From: Caballeronia catudaia
Lineage (GTDB): Bacteria > Pseudomonadota > Gammaproteobacteria > Burkholderiales > Burkholderiaceae
Direction: 5' to 3'
Length of the DNA stretch: 64,000 bases
NCBI RefSeq assembly: GCF_001544755.2
Contig: NZ_FCOF02000017.1
Location: forward strand, 62,001 to 126,000
Shown here: positions 26,141 to 34,940 of the stretch, piece after piece
Layout: each line of letters starts with the position of its first letter
How positions within the stretch are numbered: position 1 is the first letter of the stretch
Program-made: the position numbers and the translations under genes
Notes under the pieces: model-generated
Told to the model about the DNA's origin: nothing
Databases searched by the model: none
What the model saw: the letters and a program-made list of their open reading frames with translations, nothing else

Positions 26141-28330
26141 TTATCTGGTTGCGGAACTCACACTGTGCAATAGTGCCTGAAGGTCATCGATATTGAAGGG
26201 CTTGGATAGAATCGTTACGCCAGCGTTCTTCGCTCGTTCGAACTCGTCTGCGTAGCCAGTCATCAGCGCAATTGCTTGCATCGGCCACCTGCGCCGCACC
26301 TTTTCCGCGACATCGATTCCGTTGTTGATGCCAGGCATTTGTATGTCAGAGAGGATGAGGTCGAACGTTTCGCCGTCGTCCAAAACACCCAGGGCTGCAT
26401 CACCCGTCAGCTCGTGCCGAGATTGCCAGCCAAACACCTCCAGTACGGCCGATAGCCCAGCGGCCACCTCCTCGTTGTCCTCGACCAGCAACACGGAGCC
26501 CTGCATTGATTCCGTGGAGGCTGGCGTTTGCGCGGGCGCCGCTGTCGTCATAACGTCGGGCTCGCCCAATCCGCGCGGAAGGAAAAGAGAAACAGTGGTG
26601 CCTTCACCTTCCACGGTTTCGACGCGGGCGGTTCCGCCCGCTTGCTCACACATTGCCATGACCTGTGCAAGCCCAAGACCGGTACCTGCATTAGCAGCTT
26701 TCGTTGTGAATAGCGGCTCGAATGCACGTTGCGCGACGGAGTGCGGCATGCCGACACCAGTGTCGGAGCAAGCCACAACGACGTACTCGCCTGGCGTCAA
26801 ACTTCCCTTTGCCGATTCGAAAATGATGTTCTCACAGCGAATCGAAAACTCACCACCGTTGGGCATCGCATCCTTGGCATTGACGGCGAGATTTATCAAT
26901 GCTGACTGCAGTTCGGTCGGGTCGACGTACGTCGGCCAGACTTCGGCCGGCGACGTGATGCGCAAGCGGACGCGCTCGCTGAGCGACATCTGAATGAGGG
27001 ATGCTTCTTGCTCCAACCAGTCGCGGACATCAATCAATTCCTCGTGCAGCGGCTGCTTGCGAGCGACACTGAGTAGCCGCCTTGCCAAAACCTCCGCCGT
27101 CGCGGATGCTCGCTCGACGGCGACGACTTCCTTCTCCAACCCATTAAAGTTCTTTCGGCGTGCCAACTCCATATTGGCTTTGACGACCATGAGCAGATTA
27201 TTGAAGTCATGCGCTACATTCGCGACCAGATTGCCAAGCGCGCCCATGCGCCTCATCTGTCGACTGGTGGTTTCTGCCGATACACGCATTCCAAACTCAG
27301 CTTTCCAACGCTCCCACGCCGTTCGTTCACGTTTAAGACGGTTCAAGCTGAACAGGACCAGAATCCAAATGCCGACGCATGGTACCAACGTTGCAATGGC
27401 GATGAAACCGTCGTGCCTCAGCCACCGGTAAGTCACCGTAGAGACGGGGATGCCAGCGGTCACGTAAAGTGGATATGAACCGACCTGCCGGTAGACCAAG
27501 AGTTTCTCGACGCCGTCGAGCGCCGAGAACACCTTGAGCCGTCCGCCCTCCCGGTTGACTCGCACGGCTTCCAGGAGGGGTTGACTGCTCCCTGGTGCTC
27601 TTCGCGCCCTTGGGGCGGGAGTTCGAACGAGCGTGGTGCCGTTGCTTCGAAAAAGCCCGATTGTCAAAGCCCTGTCGTGCGTAGTGAGGCCCCAGTAGAA
27701 CGACTCGAAATAGTCGCGCCGAAGCGAGACGATGATGACGCCCAGCATGTGTCCACTCCCGTCGAACCTGGGGAGGGTTACATTGAAAACGTCGGCTGCC
27801 GGGTCGGAGATTTGTTCGGGCCGGGAAATGGGTTGGGGGGTGTCACCGTCGCGCCGTTTAAGCGACAGTACAGCGCGGTCGCCAATCGATTGAAGTCCGA
27901 CGGGGAACACGCTGCTGCTAGCCAGCAAATTCCCTTTGCGCCCGAAAATCGCGATGGACGCAACAGAGGGCAATCGCCCCGCAGTGTCCACCAAAAAGTT
28001 GTGAATGGCCAACTGTCGAGCGCGGATTTGCGTGTCGTCGTCTTCGCCGAGAAGCGCCAACACTCGTAGCGACATCTCCTGCGTGACGTCCAGGACCTTT
28101 ACCGCATGCTCCTCGGCGACCCTTGCCAAGCGGTCAATTCCCTCAGACGAATCAGAAACGCGCGTCTGATAGCCGAAGTAGCCATACGCGGCCAGAAACA
28201 GCACCGGCGTTACGACGGAGGCAACGAATGCCGCGATGAGCATGCGTCGAGTCGAGCCGAAATCGCGCGGCGGGACAGGAACATCCAATGCCGAGTTTTC
28301 TGAAGCGGGCGGTTCGGGATTGGTAATCAT
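26141..28330 (-). CDS. Membrane hybrid histidine kinase with periplasmic sensor and receiver
   Basis: About 729 residues from MITNPEPPASEN. Two membrane spans (near residues 29-52 and 308-329) flank a periplasmic domain of about 250 residues resembling double-Cache sensors (SIAIFGRKGNLLASS, FNVTLPRFDGSGHMLGVIIV). The HisKA is of the AHDFNNLL type with His374, followed by an HATPase (INLAVNAKDAMPNGG, DTGVGMP, GTGLGLAQVMAMCEQAGG) and a receiver (LILSDIQMPG). This class often relays through separate receivers. The start is uncertain: the frame stays open upstream to 28576, but that part is not kinase-like. Confidence 0.85.
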   Translation of the reverse strand: MITNPEPPASENSALDVPVPPRDFGSTRRMLIAAFVASVVTPVLFLAAYGYFGYQTRVSDSSEGIDRLARVAEEHAVKVLDVTQEMSLRVLALLGEDDDTQIRARQLAIHNFLVDTAGRLPSVASIAIFGRKGNLLASSSVFPVGLQSIGDRAVLSLKRRDGDTPQPISRPEQISDPAADVFNVTLPRFDGSGHMLGVIIVSLRRDYFESFYWGLTTHDRALTIGLFRSNGTTLVRTPAPRARRAPGSSQPLLEAVRVNREGGRLKVFSALDGVEKLLVYRQVGSYPLYVTAGIPVSTVTYRWLRHDGFIAIATLVPCVGIWILVLFSLNRLKRERTAWERWKAEFGMRVSAETTSRQMRRMGALGNLVANVAHDFNNLLMVVKANMELARRKNFNGLEKEVVAVERASATAEVLARRLLSVARKQPLHEELIDVRDWLEQEASLIQMSLSERVRLRITSPAEVWPTYVDPTELQSALINLAVNAKDAMPNGGEFSIRCENIIFESAKGSLTPGEYVVVACSDTGVGMPHSVAQRAFEPLFTTKAANAGTGLGLAQVMAMCEQAGGTARVETVEGEGTTVSLFLPRGLGEPDVMTTAAPAQTPASTESMQGSVLLVEDNEEVAAGLSAVLEVFGWQSRHELTGDAALGVLDDGETFDLILSDIQMPGINNGIDVAEKVRRRWPMQAIALMTGYADEFERAKNAGVTILSKPFNIDDLQALLHSVSSATR

Positions 28331-28513
28331 AGGACTGCATGGCGATTCGCGAACGCGCAGTCTATTCAGATGTATGTTCGCCGTCAAACCCGCATGTCGG
28401 CCAGCCGCTCGAGCGCGGGAGTCCAAGGGATATGAAAGGGAGCGGGCAACCGTTCGGGGACGTCTGTTTGTAGCCGAAAGCGAAGACCGACACCATTTCG
28501 ACTTTCGCGAAGC

Positions 28514-28576
28514 CCCTGTTACACAACCCAGGTTCGGCTCTTTCGGAAAATCATCGAGCACACGTCGGTCTGTCAT
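28514..28576 (-). pseudogene. 5' remnant of a paralogue of the 44536-44889 gene
   Basis: The first 21 codons read MTDRRVLDDFPKEPNLGCVT, closely matching MTDRQVPADFPREPDPGGVT at the start of the gene at 44536-44889, and the DNA is similar over the same stretch. Similarity stops abruptly after VTG and nothing downstream matches in any frame I read. This looks like a fragment of a duplicated gene fused upstream of the kinase frame. Confidence 0.6.
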
Positions 28577-29068
28577 TTCCCGTGTCGACGCTCATCTTCG
28601 CGCCGTTCATCGGCGGTCTGCTGAAACTTTTTTTGCAGGCAAACCTCCCGAGCCCGTGGTCAGTTTTCCGCGTGCGCACTTCCAATGCGAAATCATCATC
28701 CCTGCTGCGCGGTATACATAGTGCTGCACGCTCCACGGCGCAGCCGCGCGACTGGTCGGACATCAACGGCAGCGGTCGCGGGACAACCGGTACTGTGGGA
28801 TAGCCTTGAGACACTGGACAGGGTGGCGAAGTTAGCGCCCTGAGGCGAACGGCTGACGGGCGACGCTGGCTCCGAGGGGCATCTCATGATGCTTTGGAAC
28901 GTGTCTGAAGGCCTCGCTCAGGATAAGGCGGGGCTCAACTTCACCAAGGGGCATTCACAAAACCAAGAGATGTACGCTGGAGAGAATGCGCAACCTAGGA
29001 AGATGAAACCAGGGGCCTATGAGGAGGGCGGGGCTGCGGCGCGACGTTTTACCGTGAAAACTGAAGAG
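28577..29068. other. Intergenic stretch without a confident gene
   Basis: No recognisable gene, RNA or repeat. Open frames on the plus strand around 28886 overlap the monooxygenase gene in antisense and do not look like protein. Confidence 0.4.
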
Positions 29069-29368
29069 CTAGTTTTGCACCACGATGGGCGCCAGAAAAC
29101 GAACTTCCTTTCCAGCGATAAAGTTTTTCGTTTCATCGTCGTAGATGGCTCGGTATGGTTTCTGAGGCTGCTCGCTGAGCCACTCTTCTTGGGTGCCGTT
29201 CCACACCTCGAATAAGACCAATCCGTCTGCGTCCGCGGCGTCTTCGCTGAGCACGGCGCTCACGAAAGTCGGCTCCTCCGCCATCGTCTTCATGAGTTCA
29301 GCAAGACGCGGTACGAACAGCGCCTTAGTTGCAGGGAACAGCCTGAAGCGCACGTAGAGAGATAGCAT
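29069..29368 (-). CDS. Antibiotic biosynthesis monooxygenase (ABM/YgiN-like) domain protein
   Basis: A 99-residue ferredoxin-like alpha/beta barrel protein. MLSLYVRFRLFPATKALFVP, LKTMAEEPTFVSAVLSED-like and DGLVLFEVWNGTQEEWLSEQ follow the ABM pattern of cofactor-free monooxygenases or quinone-handling enzymes. It sits beside the catabolic cluster and may act on a hydroxylated aromatic. Its C-terminus KEVRFLAPIVVQN is typical. Activity cannot be assigned. Confidence 0.7.
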   Translation of the reverse strand: MLSLYVRFRLFPATKALFVPRLAELMKTMAEEPTFVSAVLSEDAADADGLVLFEVWNGTQEEWLSEQPQKPYRAIYDDETKNFIAGKEVRFLAPIVVQN

Positions 29369-29525
29369 GGGACTGTCCTAGTATTGCTGTTTCGGCAGAT
29401 TATCAGACGACCGCGCATCTCCAGTGAGGAGTGTCTTACGGGTGACCCGCGCGTCGAAGTCTCAAAAGCGAGCGACCGCAAGCATTTATCCGCGGCCGCT
29501 TGGCTGCTTTTTCCAAACCTCGTTC

Positions 29526-30383
29526 TCAATTCTCGAACTGCTGAATCGTCGCGTTATACGCGCGTGTGGCCATCTCTTCGAGCGGGAGCTTACGCTCGAC
29601 TTCGGACAGGATTTCAACGCCCCACGGGCCGTTCCAGCCGGTGGCTTGAATCGCTTTGATGAAGCCCTTGACGTCGAGGACGCCTTCGCCAGGCAGGCGA
29701 CGCTTGTGGCAGGTATCCATCCAAAGGGGTTCGATGGCGTAGCGGTCGGCGTCATCAAGCTCAATGCCTTTGATGAACTCAGGCTTTATGGTGGCGATTT
29801 CTTTAAAGTCGATGTTCCCGCGGCTCAGATGCCAGATGTCGAGCAACAGACCAGCGTTGGCCTTGTTCGCCCCTTCGACGATGGCCTTGCCCGTTTCAAT
29901 CGTGCGGACGTTGCTGAACGGCATGATTTCGAGCATGACCTGCGTGCCGCGCTTCTCGGCGTCTTCTGCCAACTTGCCAAATTCTTCAACCATGAGCGGG
30001 ACGTCCGCGGTGTCATCGCCGATGCCGGGACCAACCTTCACGATACGCGCGCGGAGTTCCTCGGCGGCTTTCAGGTAGTAGTAGCGCTGGCTATCGGAAG
30101 TGCGGCGACGCTCGCCCGTTTGATACCAGTCCACCAGGAACTCGAACTCGACATGCTTCATTCCGTTGGCTTCGAGGATGCGGCGCATTTCCGGAAAGCC
30201 AATCTTGTCGGCGGTGGCATAGATGTCCGAGTGAATCAGGCCGATGCCGTCCCAACCGGCCTTTGCCGCAGCTTCGACTCGGTCTTTAAAGCTGAAGGGG
30301 CTGATTTCGGTCGGACCGAACGGATAGACATCGCCTGAGAGCGTGAAATAGGCGGCGACGAGTTCGACTTTGGACTTGGACAT
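29526..30383 (-). CDS. Sugar phosphate isomerase/epimerase-family TIM barrel
   Basis: A 285-residue AP endonuclease 2-type (xylose isomerase-like) TIM barrel. Metal-binding elements appear along the barrel: GWDGIGLIHSDIY, HVEFEFLVDW, QVMLEIMPFSN (Glu), LLLDIWHLSRG (Asp, His), IELDDAD and WGVEILSE (Glu). This superfamily includes inosose dehydratase (IolE), epimerases and the lyases that split 3-keto-C-glycosides. The gene is divergent from the ABC binding protein. With two Gfo/Idh dehydrogenases nearby, a dehydratase or lyase acting on an oxidised polyol or glycoside is a better guess than a simple isomerase. Confidence 0.85.
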   Translation of the reverse strand: MSKSKVELVAAYFTLSGDVYPFGPTEISPFSFKDRVEAAAKAGWDGIGLIHSDIYATADKIGFPEMRRILEANGMKHVEFEFLVDWYQTGERRRTSDSQRYYYLKAAEELRARIVKVGPGIGDDTADVPLMVEEFGKLAEDAEKRGTQVMLEIMPFSNVRTIETGKAIVEGANKANAGLLLDIWHLSRGNIDFKEIATIKPEFIKGIELDDADRYAIEPLWMDTCHKRRLPGEGVLDVKGFIKAIQATGWNGPWGVEILSEVERKLPLEEMATRAYNATIQQFEN

Positions 30384-30708
30384 GTGAGACCTCTTGAAAG
30401 TGACGACAGCGGTGTGATGGCGGTCGTAGGGAATCGATGCCCTGAACTATCACGTAGAAGTCGCAGCAGATAAACATCCCTGGAATCGTCTTTCCGTAGA
30501 GTTAAAGTACACAGTCGCAAATTTCCAGCGCAGTTCCCGCCTCGGGGACCGCCGCGTCGGACATCACCCCGATGCCGTCACCATTTTTCCAGTGAGAGGA
30601 AATAACTTTTCGTTCTGTTGCATTTCTCTTTCGGATACCAAGCCTTACTGTGCCTCCACCAAAACATGAAAACCCGGCTCCACCACATGGGCCTTTTGGA
30701 GACACAGC
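30384..30708. promoter_or_regulatory. Divergent upstream region of the TIM-barrel and ABC binding-protein genes
   Basis: 325 bases between two divergent genes; no coding potential seen. It must hold both promoters. No clear palindromic operator could be picked out by eye. Confidence 0.5.
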
Positions 30709-31674
30709 ATGAACTTCCGCAAATCCATCATCTCCTGTTTCGCTCTCGCTGCCATCGCAAGCGCGCTTGGTACCAGCGCCCATGCGGCCGACCAGCCCCG
30801 TGTTGCGTTGCTCATGCCGACGCAGAGCGTTGAATACTGGGCGCTTTATGCGAAGGGCTTCGAAAAGGAGGCGGCTGCTCAGGGCCTCAAACTCGACGTG
30901 AAGGTAAGCAACTACGACGCAAACGAACAAGCCACTGTGGTCGACCAGACGCTTGCCCAGAAGCCCGATGTCATCGTTCTCATCCCTGTGGACTCGAGCG
31001 CCATGGTCCCGTCGATTCGCAAGATTGACCAAGCCAAGATTCCGTTGGTCGTCTCGAACTCGATGCCCGACCAGAAGTATTCCAGGTACTGGAAGGTCTT
31101 CACGGGCCCCAACGACATCAGCAATGGCGAAGTCGCCGCGAAGACCATGATTCAGGGCTTCAAGGAAAAGGGCTATGGCGACAAAGGCAAGGTCATCGTC
31201 ATCAACGGACCTATGGGTACACCGCCTCAAGTTCAGCGCTATCAAGGCTTCGTGGACGGCCTTAAGAAGAATGCGCCTGGAATCGAAGTCGTCGGCTCGC
31301 AACCGGCGGACTGGGACGCTGTGAAAGCAGAGGCCGCAGCGTCGGCGCTCTTCACTCAATTCAAGGACGTGAAAGGCGTCTACACGGAAAACGATTCGCA
31401 ACTTCGCGGCGTTGTGACTGCCGCACAGCGCCTTGGACTCGACCCGTCGAAGCTTGTAATTGTCGGCCACGGCTGCGACTCCGGTGCGGTGGAAGCCATC
31501 GCTGCTGGAAAGGCATACGCCACGGTCGAGCAGTCCCCGTTCGACGACGGTGCTTACGCTGCGCGGGCGGCCAAAGACCTCGCGGCGGGCAAGGCGCCGC
31601 AAGCCATCCAGTATTTGCCGAATCCTGCTGCGACCAAGGCGACGCTCAACGTCTGCTACTCGCAGAAAAAGTAA
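30709..31674 (+). CDS. Periplasmic sugar-type substrate-binding protein (ABC importer)
   Basis: A 321-residue periplasmic binding protein of the RbsB/LacI-like type 1 fold. The signal peptide MNFRKSIISCFALAAIASALG ends at AHA-AD. The binding fold is visible in VALLMPTQSVEYWALYAKGF, DVIVLIPVDSSAMVPSIRKI, GDKGKVIVINGPMGTPPQVQ and LVIVGHGCDSGAVEAIAAG. Relatives bind ribose, xylose, inositols and other polyols. The matching ATPase and permeases start about 1.7 kb downstream. A hairpin terminator follows the gene, probably allowing higher expression of the binding protein than of downstream genes. Confidence 0.92.
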   Translation: MNFRKSIISCFALAAIASALGTSAHAADQPRVALLMPTQSVEYWALYAKGFEKEAAAQGLKLDVKVSNYDANEQATVVDQTLAQKPDVIVLIPVDSSAMVPSIRKIDQAKIPLVVSNSMPDQKYSRYWKVFTGPNDISNGEVAAKTMIQGFKEKGYGDKGKVIVINGPMGTPPQVQRYQGFVDGLKKNAPGIEVVGSQPADWDAVKAEAAASALFTQFKDVKGVYTENDSQLRGVVTAAQRLGLDPSKLVIVGHGCDSGAVEAIAAGKAYATVEQSPFDDGAYAARAAKDLAAGKAPQAIQYLPNPAATKATLNVCYSQKK

Positions 31675-31720
31675 CGCACGCTGCAGGGTTGACCGTCGCA
31701 CACGCGCCGGGACGTTTTTC

Positions 31721-31746
31721 GCGACCCTTCGGGGTCGCTTTCGTTT
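31721..31746 (+). terminator. Hairpin terminator/attenuator after the binding-protein gene
   Basis: GCGACCC-TTCG-GGGTCGC forms a 7-bp stem with a stable tetraloop, followed by a T-rich tract (TTTCGTTT). It lies 47 bases after the stop codon and before the Gfo/Idh gene. The partial T-run suggests incomplete termination. Confidence 0.7.
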
Positions 31747-31763
31747 GACGAACGGAGACAACG

Positions 31764-32885
31764 ATGAGACGAGAGATTGGCGTAGCTGTAATTGGCACTG
31801 GCTTCATGGGGAAGGCGCACGCACTGGCATACCAAGCCGTGCCAAACGCCTTTCCGAACTCGCTGAGGCCGCGAATGGTGGTAGTGGCCGATGTCAGCGA
31901 GGTAGATGCTCAGCAAGCGGCAAAGCACTTCGGATTCGAGCGAGCCACGACCGACTGGCGCACGTTGCTGGACGACCCGAGCGTTCAGGTTGTCTCAATC
32001 ACGACGCCATGTAGCCTACATCGGGAAATGGCGCTCGCGGCCATCTCCGCCGGCAAGCACGTACATTGCGAAAAGCCAATTGCTCCGTCTGCCGCCGACG
32101 CCTTCGAGATGATGAACGCTGCTGAGGCTTCGAAGGTCGTTACACAGGTTGGCTACAACTACATCAAAAACCCTGTGCTCAAGTTGGCGCGGGAAATGAT
32201 TGCATCAGGTGAACTGGGTGAAATCACGAGCTTTCGAGGCGTTCACGCTGAAGACTACATGGCCGACCCGGATATTACATATGGATGGCGAGTCGACCCT
32301 CAGAACGGAGCCGGCGCGCTGGCTGAAATCGGTAACCATATCGTCGGCATGTCTCGATTCCTTCTCGGGTCCGTCACCCAGGTCAACGCGCAGCTTGAGA
32401 CCGTCAACAAAACACGACCGGTAGCGCCGGGGTCGTCCGAGCGGCGCGAAGTCAAAGTCGACGACATCGCGCGATTGATGGTGACGTTTGAGCGGGGATG
32501 CTCAGGGTCTATCGAAGCAAATTGGGCGGCGACGGGCCGCAAGATGCAGCTCGAGTTCGAGGTCTACGGAACGAAAGGCGCCCTGTGTTTTTCACAAGCG
32601 CGCTTCAATGAGCTCCAGTATTTCAGGGCCGGGGGCGACCCGCGGACGTCGGGGTTCACTCGTATCGAAGCGGGCCCGGCACATCCTCCGTACGAAAACT
32701 TCACCGTGGCCGGCGGCCACCAGCTTGGCTTCAATGATTTGAAGACCATTGAGATGGCGGAGTTCATCGCAGCTATCGAGCACGGCGCGCCGACGTTCCC
32801 GGATTTCCGCGAGGCTTGGGAAATCCAACGCATCGTCGACGCGGCGATTCGCTCGTCGGCGCAGGGGCAACGAATCACTCTCTAA
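31764..32885 (+). CDS. Gfo/Idh/MocA-family dehydrogenase (first)
   Basis: A 373-residue NAD(P)-dependent oxidoreductase. The N-terminal Rossmann fold reads VAVIGTGFMGKAHALAYQAV. The catalytic EKP motif is HVHCEKPIAPSAADA and the C-terminal domain contains GVHAEDYMADPDITYGWRVD and GALAEIGNHIVGMSRF, the usual His/Asp-lined active site. It oxidises a sugar, polyol or glycoside hydroxyl. GGAGACAACG lies just before the ATG. Its position beside the binding protein suggests it acts on the imported compound. Confidence 0.9.
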   Translation: MRREIGVAVIGTGFMGKAHALAYQAVPNAFPNSLRPRMVVVADVSEVDAQQAAKHFGFERATTDWRTLLDDPSVQVVSITTPCSLHREMALAAISAGKHVHCEKPIAPSAADAFEMMNAAEASKVVTQVGYNYIKNPVLKLAREMIASGELGEITSFRGVHAEDYMADPDITYGWRVDPQNGAGALAEIGNHIVGMSRFLLGSVTQVNAQLETVNKTRPVAPGSSERREVKVDDIARLMVTFERGCSGSIEANWAATGRKMQLEFEVYGTKGALCFSQARFNELQYFRAGGDPRTSGFTRIEAGPAHPPYENFTVAGGHQLGFNDLKTIEMAEFIAAIEHGAPTFPDFREAWEIQRIVDAAIRSSAQGQRITL

Positions 32886-32925
32886 GGATGGCCGCAGCCT
32901 CATGCCACGCGCGTTAGTCGGGCAT

Positions 32926-32954
32926 CACGCGCCGACTTCCGCGCGTGCTTTTTT
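32926..32954 (+). terminator. Rho-independent terminator after the first Gfo/Idh gene
   Basis: CACGCGC-CGACTTCC-GCGCGTG forms a 7-bp GC-rich stem, followed by C and six T residues. It lies 41 bases after the stop codon, so the upstream unit (binding protein and dehydrogenase) is separated from the ATPase/permease operon. Confidence 0.88.
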
Positions 32955-33356
32955 GGTGGCTATGGACAGCACAGATATTTCCTTCCACCGAAAATATCAT
33001 TTCGCTGCAGCGCATTTTTCTTTTCCAGGCGAACTAATAATCTGTGTCTCAACAATAACGAAGCCGCTGACGCGAGTTTCTGCTGGAGACGACATGCATT
33101 CCTGCGCACGCAGCGATTCTCTGCGAATTCCTCTCCTCAAAGACCACCGACAGCAGCGTCGCTGATACCGCAGCGCCTCCTGGCTCGTTCTGAGCCTTGG
33201 CAAGCACAGCTGCCCAGCATCGACGCAGGACATCGTTATTAAAGATGAATGCCGTCACCCACACGCGGTCAGCTATGCGCAGGAGGTGGGCGACAGTGAC
33301 AGGCATCAGCCCGTGACAGCGGATGACGGAAGAGTGTCCGCGTTTGGAGGAAGACA
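32955..33356. promoter_or_regulatory. Upstream region of the ABC ATPase/permease operon
   Basis: About 400 bases with no credible gene on either strand. Since a terminator precedes it, a promoter for the ATPase/permease genes is expected here. The ribosome-binding site GGAGGAAGACA is at its right end. Confidence 0.5.
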
Positions 33357-34940
33357 ATGCTGCAAGACGCGAATTCCGGCGCCGAGCCGGCAGCTGCTCA
33401 GAGTCTGCTCTGCGCTCGCAATCTCACAAAACATTATGGTGGCGTCAAGGCACTGACAGGCGTCAGCCTCGAATTGGCACCTGGTGAGATTCATGCGCTG
33501 TGCGGAGAGAACGGGGCAGGAAAAAGCACGTTCATCAAGATTCTCGGTGGCCTCGTGCAGCCTGACGACGGCGAAATCACCGTCGATGGCCACAATCTGA
33601 AACTTGGGAGTCGCACCGACCCCCGACTTATTTCCATCGTCCACCAAGAGCTCGCAATTGTCCCGACGCTCTCGGTGCTCGACAACATTCTTCTCGGTGG
33701 CGCCGGCCAGAGTGAAATCTACCGACGCAGTCAGTATCGCGACTCCGTCCGCGAGCATCTCGACTCGGTAGGGTTGTCACACGTCAGGCTCGACGCCCCG
33801 GCGTCCCGACTAAGCCTTGCCGAATGCCAGCTCGTAGAAATCGCACGAGGCATGTCACGGCAGGCGAAGGTGCTTCTGCTCGATGAGCCGACTGCTACGT
33901 TATCGGACGCGGAGATTGTTCGAGTCTTTGACGTCGCGCGCAAGTTGCGCGACCAAGGCACCGCAATGATATTTGTGAGCCACCGGCTCGATGAGGTCTT
34001 TGCGCTGACGGACCGGGTGACAGTTTTCCGCAATGGCCAGCACGTCCTGACGCAACGTACCTCCGACATGACGACCGCTGAAGTGGTCAAGGCGATGATT
34101 GGGCGCGAACTTGTGCATCGCAAGGTCAAGCCGCCCGAGAGTCGCGCTGATGTCGCGCCGCGACTGTCGGTGTCCAACCTGACGGTTTCAGATAAGGTCA
34201 AAGACCTGTCGGTCGATGTAGCACCTGGTGAAATCCTCGCGGTCGTCGGTCAGCTTGGTTCTGGAGCCGAAGTCCTTATCGAGGCACTCGCCGGCCTCCG
34301 CGGTAACATCTCCAACTCAGTCAAGGTCGACGGACAGCCCATCACGCTCGACAGCATCCGCGGTTCCCTGAATGCAGGCATCGCGTACGTTGCCGAAGAC
34401 CGGGCTGATAAGGGTGTGTTTCTTGACGCGCCGATTGCTATCAACATCACGGCCTCCGTCATGGCGAAGTTCAGCAAGGCCGGAATCATGCGGCGTGCCG
34501 GTGAGCAAGAGGAGGCTCGACGTCTTGCGTCAATGTTCGCCATCGACCCGAAGCGGCTTCCTCATGAAGTGTCGACGCTCAGCGGCGGCAACCAGCAGAA
34601 GGTGTCGCTCGCGAAAGCCGTCGCGCTCGCGCCTCGCCTGTTGCTGTTGAACGAGCCTACCCGAGGCGTTGACATCGGCGCCCGCGCGGAAATCTATTCG
34701 ACGCTTCGCAAGATGGCAGACGACGGCTTGGCGATTGTCTTCTACTCGACTGACCTCGAAGAAATTCTGGAACTCGCTGATACCGTTCTCACGGTCTTCC
34801 GTGGTCGGATGGTCCGCCATAAACCCCGATTCGAAATCGATGGTGACACGCTGCTCCACGACATCGTCGCTGGTGACAGCGACGCGTCTCACGGACATGT
34901 CTCTTTCCGAAACCAACCTGCGGAGGTGGGTAATGCATAA
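33357..34940 (+). CDS. Sugar-type ABC importer ATPase with two nucleotide-binding domains
   Basis: A 527-residue RbsA/MglA/XylG-like fused ATPase. The first domain has Walker A GENGAGKST, signature SLAECQLVEIARGMS and Walker B VLLLDEPTATL. The second has the usual degenerate Walker A (GQLGSGAEVLIEAL) and a good signature and Walker B (LSGGNQQKVSLAKAVALAPR, LLLLNEPTRGVDIGA). It energises import of the ligand bound by the periplasmic protein at 30709-31674. It overlaps the next permease gene by 8 bases. Confidence 0.93.
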   Translation: MLQDANSGAEPAAAQSLLCARNLTKHYGGVKALTGVSLELAPGEIHALCGENGAGKSTFIKILGGLVQPDDGEITVDGHNLKLGSRTDPRLISIVHQELAIVPTLSVLDNILLGGAGQSEIYRRSQYRDSVREHLDSVGLSHVRLDAPASRLSLAECQLVEIARGMSRQAKVLLLDEPTATLSDAEIVRVFDVARKLRDQGTAMIFVSHRLDEVFALTDRVTVFRNGQHVLTQRTSDMTTAEVVKAMIGRELVHRKVKPPESRADVAPRLSVSNLTVSDKVKDLSVDVAPGEILAVVGQLGSGAEVLIEALAGLRGNISNSVKVDGQPITLDSIRGSLNAGIAYVAEDRADKGVFLDAPIAINITASVMAKFSKAGIMRRAGEQEEARRLASMFAIDPKRLPHEVSTLSGGNQQKVSLAKAVALAPRLLLLNEPTRGVDIGARAEIYSTLRKMADDGLAIVFYSTDLEEILELADTVLTVFRGRMVRHKPRFEIDGDTLLHDIVAGDSDASHGHVSFRNQPAEVGNA

